Shown here: positions 1-9,780 of the stretch, piece by piece | Numbering within the stretch: the first letter of the stretch is position 1 | How the letters are laid out: each line of letters opens with the position of its first letter | NCBI RefSeq assembly: GCF_007754425.1 | Contig: NZ_CP037452.1 | Location: 3,199,164 to 3,263,163, forward strand | Origin: Gimesia fumaroli | GTDB taxonomy: Bacteria; Planctomycetota; Planctomycetia; Planctomycetales; Planctomycetaceae | Direction of reading: 5' to 3' | DNA length: 64,000 bases | Notes under the pieces: model-generated | What the model was told of the DNA's origin: nothing | Database searches by the model: none | The model's input: only the letters and a program-made list of their open reading frames with translations | Made by a program: the position numbers and the translations under genes

Positions 1-1801
1 TTTCCTGCATCTTTTGTGAGATGGAATCGATCACCGCTTTTGATTTTTGTGATTTCACTTTTGAGGCCAAATTGATGACTGCGGTTACTAGTGCCTGCTG
101 TGCTTGTTGTAGTGTGTTTACGTCTTCTGCGTACTGGCTGGATACGGTCTCCTTGATTTCGCGACGGATGATTTTCCAGGTCGCATTGATGATCTGTTTT
201 TGTTGCTCTGCCAGTTTTTCAGCCTGTTGGGCATTGCCACCACTTTTTCCGGATTTTGAGGAACTGTTGGCAGAGCGGCCTTGCTTGAAGATTTCTTCAA
301 AGTGGCGGACTTCCATGAAATACATGTCACTGAGCACCTTGCGTCTGCTGCCGTCAGGGGCGATGTCTTCCGCAAACAGGTGATACGAAATCAGTGTGTC
401 GGGTTGAACCTGCAGCTGCTCCAGAGAGAGGAGATGCTCGGTTGCCACCTCCTGCTTAGGTTTTGCTGTGCTAAGTAATTTCAGGGTTTGGGTAGACTGA
501 CCGGGAATCGAATAGACGAGTCCTACCTGTTGCACGCCGAAATCATCGACTACGGTCCCTTGAACCAGTGCTTCCTCCAGCGGAGAGACGCGTGTATCAC
601 GGCCCGGGAATGTAACTTTAATTTCCGGTGGCAGGTTGGGAATAACGGTGAGATCTATGAAAGGCTGCGCACGGTTTTCGCGTTCGTCAGCATCGATAAT
701 CCGCAGGTTCCAGGACTGGCTTTCTGTGGCTAAAAACCTGAGCCGGGCGACGAAACCATCGGAACTGACCTCCATTGGGAGTGTCTTCCCTGTTCCCGTT
801 TTCAGTTGAGCTTGTTTTACAGGTTTGTTGAACTTAGCGATGAATGCGATTTTCGAGCCAGTAATCGCACTGATGGTCAGGCTGTCTTCAACAGTTCGCG
901 TAGGTAGCCCCGTGTAGTTGGGGGGAATGATCATCGAATCCAGTTGGACCAGTTTTGGCAGGACATAGACTTTGACCTGATAGGTTTCTGATTCCCAGTC
1001 ATTCACTTGTACCGAGTAAGTAAGATCCTCGCTCACGTCAGTTAGCCGGGCGGCAAAAACCGGGTCGTCCAGGTGTTTGACGAGCGGCAGTTTCTGAGTT
1101 TCTCCTGATGCCGCGCGGATGTGCAGGCTTGCGATATCGGGGATTTTCTCTGTGAATCGTGCGGTGATCAGGAGAGGGTGATTTTTTTCCAGATCGGTGG
1201 TTCCCGGTTTGATTTCGACCTGAAACTGTGCTTGTGTGGAAGCGATTGTCGTCTGCAGTTCGCCTTTAGGAATGGGGGCCGCCTTCAAGTAAAACCAGCA
1301 GGTGAGACAACTGATGAACCAGGCGGTAAAACAGACGAGGTGTGTTGTGCTTTGCAGGATCAGTCTGCGGTTGGAGATCGTCTGTCGCCAATCGTGTTCG
1401 GTTCCATGCTGAATGACTTGTTGGATCAGCCGATTTTGTAGAAAAGTGGGAAGCGTTTCATCGGTTGTTTTTTCCAGTTCCAGTGTGGCTAGCAGGCTGG
1501 TGTCCAGATCCGGGTAGGTTTGTTCAATTAAAGTGGCGATTTGATGGCGGCTGGCAGGAGAAACACGACTTCGGAAGCGGAACAGGAGCATTCCTATTGC
1601 GACCAGACATGGTACTCCCAGCAACACTGCCAGAAATAAGTGTTGATAATACGGTGCGGCAATTGGTTCGAGGAATGTGAAGGTCAGTAGTGTCAGGCTA
1701 CCGGCAATCAGCCAGAGGATGGTCAATCGTTTGAGATTCTGGCTGGTCTGGTAACGAAAGACGACCTGGTTAAGTTGTTGTAAGAGATCGGGCAGGCCCA
1801 T
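1..1801 (-). CDS. Large membrane protein with coiled-coil region, DUF4175-like (C-terminus cut by window edge)
   Basis: The frame is open from an ATG at 1801 to base 1 (about 600 codons), so only the C-terminus is missing. Two hydrophobic segments near residues 38-80 are followed by a third near 165-185 (LVCFTAWFISCLTCWFYLKA). Next comes a long, probably periplasmic, beta-rich region, then a Gln/Lys-rich helical stretch (QQAEKLAEQQKQIINATWK) typical of coiled coil. The start lies 2 bp after the stop of the BatA-like gene, so the two are co-transcribed. Large proteins of this layout follow moxR-DUF58-batA in planctomycetes and resemble DUF4175, whose role is unknown. The family label is an inference; the open frame and the operon position are clear. 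Confidence 0.8.
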   Translation of the reverse strand, partial: MGLPDLLQQLNQVVFRYQTSQNLKRLTILWLIAGSLTLLTFTFLEPIAAPYYQHLFLAVLLGVPCLVAIGMLLFRFRSRVSPASRHQIATLIEQTYPDLDTSLLATLELEKTTDETLPTFLQNRLIQQVIQHGTEHDWRQTISNRRLILQSTTHLVCFTAWFISCLTCWFYLKAAPIPKGELQTTIASTQAQFQVEIKPGTTDLEKNHPLLITARFTEKIPDIASLHIRAASGETQKLPLVKHLDDPVFAARLTDVSEDLTYSVQVNDWESETYQVKVYVLPKLVQLDSMIIPPNYTGLPTRTVEDSLTISAITGSKIAFIAKFNKPVKQAQLKTGTGKTLPMEVSSDGFVARLRFLATESQSWNLRIIDADERENRAQPFIDLTVIPNLPPEIKVTFPGRDTRVSPLEEALVQGTVVDDFGVQQVGLVYSIPGQSTQTLKLLSTAKPKQEVATEHLLSLEQLQVQPDTLISYHLFAEDIAPDGSRRKVLSDMYFMEVRHFEEIFKQGRSANSSSKSGKSGGNAQQAEKLAEQQKQIINATWKIIRREIKETVSSQYAEDVNTLQQAQQALVTAVINLASKVKSQKSKAVIDSISQKMQE

Positions 1802-1803
1802 AA

Positions 1804-3903
1804 TTACGCCTTTCGTGTCGCTGATGTTTTGCCGGCGATCCATTTCGCCAGCACTGTTTCCAGACCGAGCATCGCCAGCGCGACGATGATCAGCCAACGC
1901 CAGATTTTCTGTTTCTGTTCCATCTCCCGGATTAACGCTTGGCGTTTGAGGTCGGCGTGGGTGGAATTGGCGGCAGTGGTTTTACTGTGGCTGAGCAGCT
2001 TGATTCCCAGAGCTTCCAGTTTTTCGATTGCCAGTGGTGCGGTTTTACTTTCTTCGATGTCGAGATTGACCACAAACTTTTGTGCCGGCGTTGTTTTATC
2101 TTCCGAGGTAATCTGGTACAGGCCGGGTTGGACTGTCTGTTCGAAGTTCTGCTGACCAGCTGCTAATTGAATTGATGAGGCCTTGGGAACGCTCACCTTG
2201 GCTGCTTTGAGGGACTCTGGCAGTTTGACGGTTTCGCCGACGATGAACTGAGACGGTGTATCGATCATGTTGGCATTGAGGGCCAGAATGGCATTCATCA
2301 TCGGTACAAATTTGGTTGAAAGAGCGAACTGGCTTTCCTGGGGAGTCCAGCCAAACGTCGTAACGATTAGTTTTCCCTGACCGAGGGGAACGTTCACGAT
2401 TGCCGGACTCTCATGATCGAAACGGGCCAGAACTTGATGCGGTACATCTTCAGGAAGCGAGAGCCGACGATAATTCCAGAACTTTAACTTAGTGAAGTCC
2501 GAATATTCGGGAGCTTGAAACATCTGAAACAGCGGGTGCTCAAACTTGATATTTGTAAGCAGCGCGTAGCCATTGACGTCGGCCTCTGAGGTAAGATTAT
2601 TTTGCGAATGGGAAATCAAAAGTTGAAACGTGTCGTTAGTCTGTTGTTGGTTCAGGGAAAACAGGACCACCCCGCCCTGCTCCAGGTAGTTCTTGACGAG
2701 GTTGGTTTCTTCCGCGGCTAGTTCGCGGCTGACAATCATCAGATGTATCTTTGCGACTGCAAGGAGAACTTGCGGCGAGTCAGGGCCAACCGTTAGGAAT
2801 TCAATTTTGCGCTGGGGCGTTGTCGGAAATGCACGTTTGGCATAATAATCGGGGGACTCGGTGGAGCCTGCGGCAGGTGTACCGTAATGGACGATGGTGA
2901 TGTTTGCCTGTTCGCGGGGTTGAAGATAGAGGCTGTTATCAAAGTCGTGCTTGTCGCCCGTGAGTACAATTCGAGTCGCTTGTTGCTGTTCGTCCATTGC
3001 CGGCATATGAATGACACGGGACTGACCTGTGGGGACATAAATCTTCTGCGGTTGCTCGGATTCGCTGAGGGCTGTCTGATAAGCGACTTGAAATTGTTCC
3101 TGCTGAGAGTCTGCTGCATTGACAATGCGAACCGTTGCCTGCCCCTGTTCGTTCAGTGCCAGGAGTTGGAGTCCGGCATTACTGGTCTGTTTTTCTTTGA
3201 GTTGATGCAAGCGGACCTGGAGCTCTGCCGGCCAGGAAAACTCCGTGAGTGAGTCGATTTTCGCACCAGCCTGGAAATCCGTAATCAGCTCTATCGTGCT
3301 GTTTTGTAACAGAGTTCCCGATGGATCAGAAATTGCCTGTTGCTGAAGTCGTGCTGCGATTTCTGTCAATGCAAGACCCAGATTGGTTGCGTTCCAGCCC
3401 GGAGTAAGCTTCGTAAGCCGTTCGCGGTCATTCTGCTGCGTTTGTTGTGGTGTGTCCTGTTTCGTTTCCTTGAGCGGTTTAACCGTGGTAAGACGGGAAT
3501 CAAAGGTGTAGATGGCGATCTGATTCTCGTCGGCCTGCTTGATAATTTCGTCGGCGGTCTGAAGTGCCTGCTTCCAGAGAGTGCCGCGCTGCATGCTGGA
3601 ACTGGTATCGATCAATAGAATTGTCTGGTGCTTTGTGTCTGACGACGCTAGTTCGAGGTCTGTGTTTTTGAAAAAGGGGCGTGCAAAGGCTGTTACCAGA
3701 AGCATGACGGCGATAGCTCGCAGCATGAGCAGCAACCAGTGCTCAATCTTATTTTTGCGGTTGGTTTGAGGGGGCTTGTGTTCCAGAAAACGAAGCGAGC
3801 TGAAAAAAAAGACATTTTTTGGCTGGTGCCGGACCAGGTGGAGCAGGATCGGCAGGCCGACGGCAATGATTCCAACTAAATAGAGCGGGGTTAAAAAACT
3901 CAA
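1804..3903 (-). CDS. BatA-like membrane protein with von Willebrand A domain
   Basis: A 699-residue protein. The N-terminus matches the BatA (aerotolerance regulator N-terminal) domain: one membrane helix at residues 5-24, the LLHLVRH motif, and a second helix near 55-75. A vWA domain begins with a MIDAS motif DTSSS at residues 99-103. A mostly beta domain follows, and a last membrane helix (IWRWLIIVALAMLGLETVLA) lies close to the C-terminus. The start is TTG, supported by GAGGA seven bases upstream; no ATG fits. Its partners are the DUF58 and MoxR proteins upstream. In known Bat/MoxR systems the AAA ATPase acts as a chaperone for vWA proteins in envelope or stress functions. The substrate here is unknown. 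Confidence 0.88.
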   Translation of the reverse strand: MSFLTPLYLVGIIAVGLPILLHLVRHQPKNVFFFSSLRFLEHKPPQTNRKNKIEHWLLLMLRAIAVMLLVTAFARPFFKNTDLELASSDTKHQTILLIDTSSSMQRGTLWKQALQTADEIIKQADENQIAIYTFDSRLTTVKPLKETKQDTPQQTQQNDRERLTKLTPGWNATNLGLALTEIAARLQQQAISDPSGTLLQNSTIELITDFQAGAKIDSLTEFSWPAELQVRLHQLKEKQTSNAGLQLLALNEQGQATVRIVNAADSQQEQFQVAYQTALSESEQPQKIYVPTGQSRVIHMPAMDEQQQATRIVLTGDKHDFDNSLYLQPREQANITIVHYGTPAAGSTESPDYYAKRAFPTTPQRKIEFLTVGPDSPQVLLAVAKIHLMIVSRELAAEETNLVKNYLEQGGVVLFSLNQQQTNDTFQLLISHSQNNLTSEADVNGYALLTNIKFEHPLFQMFQAPEYSDFTKLKFWNYRRLSLPEDVPHQVLARFDHESPAIVNVPLGQGKLIVTTFGWTPQESQFALSTKFVPMMNAILALNANMIDTPSQFIVGETVKLPESLKAAKVSVPKASSIQLAAGQQNFEQTVQPGLYQITSEDKTTPAQKFVVNLDIEESKTAPLAIEKLEALGIKLLSHSKTTAANSTHADLKRQALIREMEQKQKIWRWLIIVALAMLGLETVLAKWIAGKTSATRKA

Positions 3904-3931
3904 CTATGTGTCCTCTGTTTCTGGACTGCTT

Positions 3932-4870
3932 TTATGCGGCGCGATCAGCTAAAAAATCGGAGAGCCCTGCTTCCAGTGGTGTATCGGTGGTCAATTTGTG
4001 ATAATGCACGCCCTGTTTGCGGCAGATGCTTTGGATTTCCTCCAGGTGCTGGTTCAACTGTTGTCGATAACTGGCTTGTGCTGCTTTGGGATTGAGTGCG
4101 ATGCGGTCGCCCGTTTCGAGATCTTCGAAAATCGCGGTTTCATTGAAGTTCAGATGAATCTCGGCGGGGTCCAGAATCTGAAACAATGCCACTTCATGCC
4201 CTTTAGCACGCAGATATCCCAAGTGTGTATTTAACTCATCCAGCGGCGACATAAGATCAGAGATTAAAACAACCAGTCCCCGTTTTTTAATGGTTTCGAC
4301 GGCGTGTTTCAGAGGCGATACAACGTTGGTGTGTGATCCCTGTGGCGGTCGTTCCAGTTCAATCAGAATTCGTCTAAGCTGACCCCGGGTGAACCGGGCG
4401 GGAACAACCGATTCGACCTGCTCATCAAAGATGATCAATCCGCTGGCATCGCGCTGAGTGGAGAGGAAATAGGCAAAGGTTGCGACCAGGGTTTTCGCGT
4501 AATCCGATTTGGAATAGCCCAGACTGTGAAATTGCATGGAAGTACTCAGGTCCAACAGCATGTGACAGCAGAGATTGGTCTCTTCTTCAAAGCGTTTGAT
4601 AAAATGCTGGTTGGAGCGGGCCGCCAATTTCCAGTCGATGTGGCGCGGATCGTCGCCGGGCGTGTATTCGCGGTATTCGGTGAATTCAACGGAGAAGCCG
4701 TGATAGGGGCTACGATGCAGGCCTTTCCAGGTCCCTTCGACGACGGATTTGGCCCTGAGTTCCAGAGACTTAATCCGCATCAGACAGGCAGGATCAATCC
4801 GTTGAGAGGCCAGTCGCTTGCTCTGTTGGGGTGTGTGTGATGTATTTTGTTTCATGCGAATCGAACTCAT
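3932..4870 (-). CDS. DUF58 domain-containing vWA-like protein
   Basis: A 312-residue soluble protein carrying the DUF58 hallmark EYTPGDDPRHIDWKLAAR at residues 69-85. A vWA-like fold with a MIDAS-type DLSTS at 107-111 follows. There is no signal peptide or membrane helix, unlike longer DUF58 proteins. Its ATG overlaps the moxR stop by four bases (ATGA), indicating translational coupling. DUF58 proteins are the standard partner of MoxR ATPases, and their biochemical role is not established. Confidence 0.92.
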   Translation of the reverse strand: MSSIRMKQNTSHTPQQSKRLASQRIDPACLMRIKSLELRAKSVVEGTWKGLHRSPYHGFSVEFTEYREYTPGDDPRHIDWKLAARSNQHFIKRFEEETNLCCHMLLDLSTSMQFHSLGYSKSDYAKTLVATFAYFLSTQRDASGLIIFDEQVESVVPARFTRGQLRRILIELERPPQGSHTNVVSPLKHAVETIKKRGLVVLISDLMSPLDELNTHLGYLRAKGHEVALFQILDPAEIHLNFNETAIFEDLETGDRIALNPKAAQASYRQQLNQHLEEIQSICRKQGVHYHKLTTDTPLEAGLSDFLADRAA

Positions 4871-5892
4871 GCTGTGATGGGCCTTTTAATGGTGTCAATC
4901 AGATGTTGAACGACTTGTTCGACAGTAATACCTTCAGCTTCGGCGCGGTAATTGATCAGAATGCGGTGACGTAAAACGGGTGCCAGTAGTGCCTGGATAT
5001 CTTCAACGGTGACATGTACCCGCCCGCGCAGGACAGCACGCGCTTTGGCGCCCAGAATCAGGCTTTGCGCGGCACGCAGTCCGGCACCCCAGTTGACCCA
5101 TTCATTGATGAAGTCCGGCGTTGTTTCCTGATGCGGACGAGACGCGGCACAGAGTTGGACGGCATAACGCACGATCTCTTCGGCGACGGGAACTTCACGG
5201 ACAAACTGGTGGAACTGTTGGATGTCGCTGCCGGTAAACAGCGGGACAATGGGTTCGGCATTACGGGCCGTTGTTTGCGTGACAACGGCGACTTCATCAT
5301 CTTCCGAAAGATAATCTATCACCAGGTTGAACATGAAGCGGTCCAGCTGTGCTTCGGGCAGCGGATAGGTGCCTTCCATTTCGATCGGGTTTTGCGTTGC
5401 TAATACGAAAAATGGTTTATCCAGTTCATACTTGACGCCGGTGACGGTGACCTGTTTTTCCTGCATTGCTTCGAGTAACGCGGCCTGTGTTTTGGGAGGC
5501 GTACGGTTGATTTCATCGGCCAGCAGAATATTCGTGAAGACGGGACCTTTGACAAACTTCATGCCCCGCGAATCCTGTGAGTCGCCTGCCAGGATTTCGG
5601 TTCCCGTGATGTCGGCAGGCATCAGGTCAGGGGTGAATTGAATTCGCTGTGATTTCAGTTTGAAAACCTGTGCCAGTGAATTAACCAGAAGCGTTTTGGC
5701 CAGCCCCGGCGCTCCGGTGATCAGACAGTGTCCGCCGGCAAAGAGCGCGATCAACAGCTGGTCTACGATTTCTTTCTGGCCGATGACTGCTTTGGAGATT
5801 TCGGCATCAATCTGCTTGCGGCTGTTTTGCAGCATTTCAAAAGTGCGTTCGTCATCGCTGCGACCATCGGGGGAGACTACTTTGAGATTCAC
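4867..5892 (-). CDS. moxR: MoxR family AAA+ ATPase
   Basis: A 341-residue cytoplasmic AAA+ ATPase. Walker A is GAPGLAKT at residues 60-67 and Walker B is ILLADEINRTPPKTQ, with D126 and E127. Sensor 1 is visible as FVLATQNPIEMEGTYPLPEAQLDRF (shortened: ATQNP then LPEAQLDRF). Length and motif order match the MoxR subfamily. The start is GTG, with AGGAG seven bases upstream. It is the first gene of a tight minus-strand run with DUF58, BatA-like and DUF4175-like genes. MoxR proteins are thought to assist folding, metal loading or activation of vWA partners; the client here is most simply one of the two downstream proteins. Confidence 0.95.
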   Translation of the reverse strand: MNLKVVSPDGRSDDERTFEMLQNSRKQIDAEISKAVIGQKEIVDQLLIALFAGGHCLITGAPGLAKTLLVNSLAQVFKLKSQRIQFTPDLMPADITGTEILAGDSQDSRGMKFVKGPVFTNILLADEINRTPPKTQAALLEAMQEKQVTVTGVKYELDKPFFVLATQNPIEMEGTYPLPEAQLDRFMFNLVIDYLSEDDEVAVVTQTTARNAEPIVPLFTGSDIQQFHQFVREVPVAEEIVRYAVQLCAASRPHQETTPDFINEWVNWGAGLRAAQSLILGAKARAVLRGRVHVTVEDIQALLAPVLRHRILINYRAEAEGITVEQVVQHLIDTIKRPITA

Positions 5893-5935
5893 GTTTTGGC
5901 TCCTGAAAAAAATTATAAAGTCAGCTGCGCTGGAT

Positions 5936-6742
5936 TCAGTGGGTCATGGCATAAAACACAATATTGATGCCGAGGGGGTAGGCTTTCTTCTCTGAGAACT
6001 CCTGGAAATACCACTTGTCCTCTCCTTCCCGTTCCCAGCCATCACCTAAGTCGGTGTTGTGACAGACAACCGCCATCAATCGACCTTTATCATCGAACAG
6101 TCCTCGGTAGTGGACCTGTTTGGCATCTTCCCGTTCCCAGGTAATGCCTTCCGAGCGGCCCCACTGGGCGACACCAATACTGGGGACCTGGGGCTTTTCT
6201 TTCAGATCATAGACACAATGAAAAATCGGATGTTCCAGAGGAATATCAACGAGTTCTCGTTCGGGAAAGACGCGTTTCATTTCCAATGCGAAATTATCCC
6301 ATTCAGCTTCGCCCCAGAAATCGTCGACCATCATAAAGCCACCATTGGAGAGATAGCGTCTGAGGGCGGTAACTTCATCTTCCGTGAATTCCAGCGAGCC
6401 CGGCTCAATCAGATAGATAAAGGGATAATCGAAGAGTTCTTCGTCGGTCAGTTCCAGAATGCGGCCTTCGGGGTCGACTTTCATGGAAGTCAGTTGCTGG
6501 AGTCGATAGGAAAAGTTCAAATCGCTGTCGGGATAATCCGTGGCCCAGCGCCGCCAGCCCTGGTGCGAGTTGTATCGGATGCGTACGAAGGTGAATACAT
6601 CGTGCTTGAATTCCGCATCGTTTTTCCACTCGGGAACACCGCCGCGATCAGCGGGGATGGAGGGCCGATATTGCCCAATGCAGATCGTAACGACGATCAG
6701 TAATCCGCAGACCACAGTCAGTGAAATCAAACTATTCTTCAT
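5936..6742 (-). CDS. DUF4159 domain-containing exported protein
   Basis: A 268-residue protein with an N-terminal hydrophobic signal or anchor (residues 4-23), followed by a DUF4159 domain recognisable from FTFVRIRYNS near the start and a GGFMMVDDFWG segment in the middle. DUF4159 has a class I glutamine-amidotransferase-like fold, commonly beside moxR clusters in planctomycetes and Bacteroidetes. GGAGGAGC precedes the ATG. It sits 43 bp upstream of moxR in the same direction and probably belongs to the same transcription unit. No enzyme activity is known for the family. Confidence 0.9.
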   Translation of the reverse strand: MKNSLISLTVVCGLLIVVTICIGQYRPSIPADRGGVPEWKNDAEFKHDVFTFVRIRYNSHQGWRRWATDYPDSDLNFSYRLQQLTSMKVDPEGRILELTDEELFDYPFIYLIEPGSLEFTEDEVTALRRYLSNGGFMMVDDFWGEAEWDNFALEMKRVFPERELVDIPLEHPIFHCVYDLKEKPQVPSIGVAQWGRSEGITWEREDAKQVHYRGLFDDKGRLMAVVCHNTDLGDGWEREGEDKWYFQEFSEKKAYPLGINIVFYAMTH

Positions 6743-6794
6743 GGCAGGCTCCTCCGTGAGCCTTAGTGGTTCATGTCAAAACTCGTGCGAGGCA

Positions 6795-9404
6795 TTATGG
6801 TGTGTTTGCAGTCAATTCAAGTAACAATTGATGAGCGGCCCGAAAGCGGGGCGCCTCTTCGAGCGCGATGAGTGTGTGTCGCTTGGCTAGTTTTAAATTT
6901 TCCGATTGAAGTAACCGGGCAAGCTGGTAGTGGGCGGCTGCTTTGTTGTGTGGTTTCAAGGCCAGGATGGCACGCCAGGCGTTGATGGCTTCCTGGCGTC
7001 GCTCCAAGTGAATACAGGCTTCCGCAAGTATCTGCTGAGTATCTCGATTGAGCGGGTTAATCGCATTTGCACTTTGCGAGGCTGCGTAAACGGCGTCCCA
7101 GTTTTTGGATTTCTGATAGACTTCCGCTAAGCGTTGAAATACCGCGAGCGCGTTTGGATTATACCGGGCATGCAACTCCAGGTATTTCTGTTCCTCATCG
7201 AAGCGTTTCTGGTTCAGGTAGAGATTTGCCAGTCGCAGACAGGCATTGTCGGCGCCCGTGTATTGGGGATAGATTTTGGTCAGTTTCTTGAGCGTCGCTT
7301 CCAGTTCTTCGGTCCGGTTTTCTTCTTCCAGAATCTGGGAATAGGCCATCAGGCCTTCAAAATGATTCGGATGTTCTTTAATCCAGTCGTCAAAACGCTT
7401 GGTGTCATCACTGATCAGCGGCCGCAGATCCTGTTCTGACCAGTCGACACCGGGAGCGAAGTATTCTGCCTGATCTTTGAGAAACGCGGTAAACTCCAGT
7501 TCCAGTTCTCCCATTGTTTTCGTGCGACGCTCGATGGCGACATTGATGGGGATACCCACGCGTAAATCATTCAAGATGAGCCGCAGTGCTTCGAAGCCGA
7601 ACTGGTCGATCAGGTATTCCACAACCATCGAAGACTGATAATATGCGAATTGCACATGCAGGCTGCTTTTGGGATTGAGAAACGCGCTGCTTAATTCGCT
7701 GATCGGAGTAGCTTCTCCATTCAGAATCAATTCCCGGTACTGCGGCACCATTGTTTCACCCCAGTGGGAATTTTTCTGGCGTTCTTCGTAGACCGAGATG
7801 CCTTCACTGATCCAGCGGGGCATCTTGTTTTTCGTTAACTCAAGTGTGACCACATGACAGAATTCGTGCCAGAGGACGGACTCCCAGTTGGTGGGATGGT
7901 CGGCCTGAGAGGCGGGACTATTGGCGGTGATGACTTTTCCGAAGCAGACTCCCAGGTAACCGGAGACCGCAGGCATGCCGAAAGTGCGGACGGCAAAGTC
8001 GTCTGGATTGGGAAAGATCTCGACGGTGATTTTGGATTTCAGATCCAAGCCATATTTTTGACAGAGCGTTTTGCGGGCATCCTGGAGCAGTTGGACGACC
8101 TGTTGTCCGTAGACTTTGGCTTCATTCGAATCCATGCGAATGATGAAATGGTCATCTTCCAGTGTTTTGAATTTAGCAATTTGATCTTTTAATTCAAGCA
8201 GATTGAATGTGGTGGTATCGTAACCATCCTGCTGGTGCGCCTGGAGTGCATGTTCCCAGCCGCTGACTTCCTGACCCAGGCGTAGCTCGTCCTGTGCCAG
8301 TTGAATGCGGGCAGGTAGGTATTGATGATCTTTTTCCAGAGCCTGGCGTTGATATGCGGCGCCTTCGGCGAAGCGATAATGTTCGGAAAGGGCTTTACCG
8401 ATCAAATAGTCGACCAGAGGATTCCGATCATGATGGCTGAGTGCCTGCCAGTAAAAAGCGGTTTCCTCGTGAGGCCGGTTTTCGAAGTGAGCTATCACGG
8501 CGAGTGTCGCCCAGGCTTCTGCCAGGTGCGGGTTGATAGCGAGAACCTGCTCCAATCGTGTTTTGGCATTCGAAAACTGTTCCGAGTGAATCAGCAGTGC
8601 AATCTGTTCCAGGTGAGCGGGGATATGGTTAGGGTTTATGTTGAGCACCTGAGTCATTAATGTCTCATAGCGTTCGGGGTCGGATCGCTGGAGGGACTGG
8701 GCCAGTCCGAACAGCAGGTCGGCATCGCCTGGGATCTGTTTTAATGCCGCCTGAAACGTTTCCTGCGCCAGGGCATAGTCGTTTTTGGACAGTGCCAGAT
8801 TTCCACTGGCAAGGTAAGCGTCTTTTTGGTCCGGGTATTCTTTGATTGCGCGATCGTAAAAGGATTCGAGTACTTCGCCAGGATCAACGTTTCGTAATAG
8901 CGATGCGCGTCCTAACGCGACCAGACTGCTGGCATCGGTATAACGCCAGGCAGAGCGGCTGGCGAGATCGTGGATGCTGCTTAGGAATGTTGCGGCTGCT
9001 TCGTGCTCGTTATTCAACTGGTAGATTTGTACGGCTAAGAGTCTAAGTGGCAAGCTCCAGGAATAACGTTTGAGGCCGGCGTCAATCGTTTGCCTGGCTT
9101 CGACATACTGACCGACTGCCAGTTCAGCCTGTGCTTTGAGGAGTGGCCATTCAGAGCCATAGGCTTTCTTGGTGATCGCTGCCTCTGCGACGTCGATGCA
9201 TTTTTGGTATTGCCCGGTTTGCAGTAATTGCTCGCAGTTTTCAATCTCTGACGCGTAAGAACAGATCGGAAAGCCGACGATGGTGAGAAGGAAACTAAGT
9301 GCCTGGAGAGTCTGAGTGCGAGGACACAGGCTGAGAAAAGAAAGCGGGTGTCGAACGGGAACCTGAAGGTTCTGCCTGATCCAGAAACGTTGCACTCGTT
9401 GCAT
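6795..9404 (-). CDS. TPR-repeat protein with gluzincin-type (HExxH) peptidase domain, exported
   Basis: About 869 residues. After a long basic N-terminus, a hydrophobic stretch (ALSFLLTIVGFPICSYASE) looks like a signal peptide. Tetratricopeptide-like helical pairs fill roughly residues 50-420, and more TPRs close the protein. Between them lies a peptidase-MA-like domain with HEFCHVV at 513-519 and a downstream WISEGISVYEE supplying the third, Glu, ligand of a gluzincin. The chosen ATG (9404) has GGAAGGG five bases upstream, whereas the longer start at 9452 has only a weak site. Similar TPR-peptidase proteins are frequent in planctomycetes. Substrates are unknown. Confidence 0.87.
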   Translation of the reverse strand: MQRVQRFWIRQNLQVPVRHPLSFLSLCPRTQTLQALSFLLTIVGFPICSYASEIENCEQLLQTGQYQKCIDVAEAAITKKAYGSEWPLLKAQAELAVGQYVEARQTIDAGLKRYSWSLPLRLLAVQIYQLNNEHEAAATFLSSIHDLASRSAWRYTDASSLVALGRASLLRNVDPGEVLESFYDRAIKEYPDQKDAYLASGNLALSKNDYALAQETFQAALKQIPGDADLLFGLAQSLQRSDPERYETLMTQVLNINPNHIPAHLEQIALLIHSEQFSNAKTRLEQVLAINPHLAEAWATLAVIAHFENRPHEETAFYWQALSHHDRNPLVDYLIGKALSEHYRFAEGAAYQRQALEKDHQYLPARIQLAQDELRLGQEVSGWEHALQAHQQDGYDTTTFNLLELKDQIAKFKTLEDDHFIIRMDSNEAKVYGQQVVQLLQDARKTLCQKYGLDLKSKITVEIFPNPDDFAVRTFGMPAVSGYLGVCFGKVITANSPASQADHPTNWESVLWHEFCHVVTLELTKNKMPRWISEGISVYEERQKNSHWGETMVPQYRELILNGEATPISELSSAFLNPKSSLHVQFAYYQSSMVVEYLIDQFGFEALRLILNDLRVGIPINVAIERRTKTMGELELEFTAFLKDQAEYFAPGVDWSEQDLRPLISDDTKRFDDWIKEHPNHFEGLMAYSQILEEENRTEELEATLKKLTKIYPQYTGADNACLRLANLYLNQKRFDEEQKYLELHARYNPNALAVFQRLAEVYQKSKNWDAVYAASQSANAINPLNRDTQQILAEACIHLERRQEAINAWRAILALKPHNKAAAHYQLARLLQSENLKLAKRHTLIALEEAPRFRAAHQLLLELTANTP

Positions 9405-9780
9405 ATGCGCCCTTCCCTGGGAAAGTCCAATGTGCGAATGGAATTCGTACATTGAATCACTTTCTTCAATGCGGGATCAGAAACGATTTCACGATCCCGA
9501 ACCACTGAAGAATTTTATCTCTGACTCAATTGGAGGACGCCTGTTGTAGATCTTGTAGTATGTGAGTCAACAGGGAACGATATCGAATTTCCCCGATATG
9601 TGCAATAAGAATTTTCTAAAGGAGGGGTTTTGATGACGTTTTCTGTTTTGAGTTGATTCACTGGTGAACGCAAAACAGGCAGCGATTTCAACGGTTTGAA
9701 GGTCGAAATACTGCCTGTTTGTTATTTGCTGTTCAGCTACTCAAGTAGAGCTGAAACCATATTCTGGTGTTGTTCTTATT
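9405..9780. other. Intergenic region without a convincing gene
   Basis: This separates the TPR-peptidase gene from the upstream DUF1559 gene, both on the minus strand. It should hold the promoter of the former and the 3' end of the latter. Two hairpins are visible: a terminator-like one at 9673-9720, and a smaller one at 9732-9755 (TTCAGCTAC paired with GTAGAGCTGAA, with a two-base bulge). A strong AAAGGAGGGG sequence on the plus strand precedes a seven-codon ORF only (9633-9656). Confidence 0.6.
9673..9720 (-). terminator. Terminator-like hairpin after DUF1559 gene
   Basis: AAACAGGCAG (9673-9682) pairs perfectly with CTGCCTGTTT (9711-9720). A second block, ATTTC/GAAAT, extends the stem inward past a small bulge. 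Read on the minus strand it lies 60 bp after the DUF1559 stop and ends in TTTTG. Because the arms are A/T-ended it could work in both directions, but only the minus strand has a gene upstream. Confidence 0.6.
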
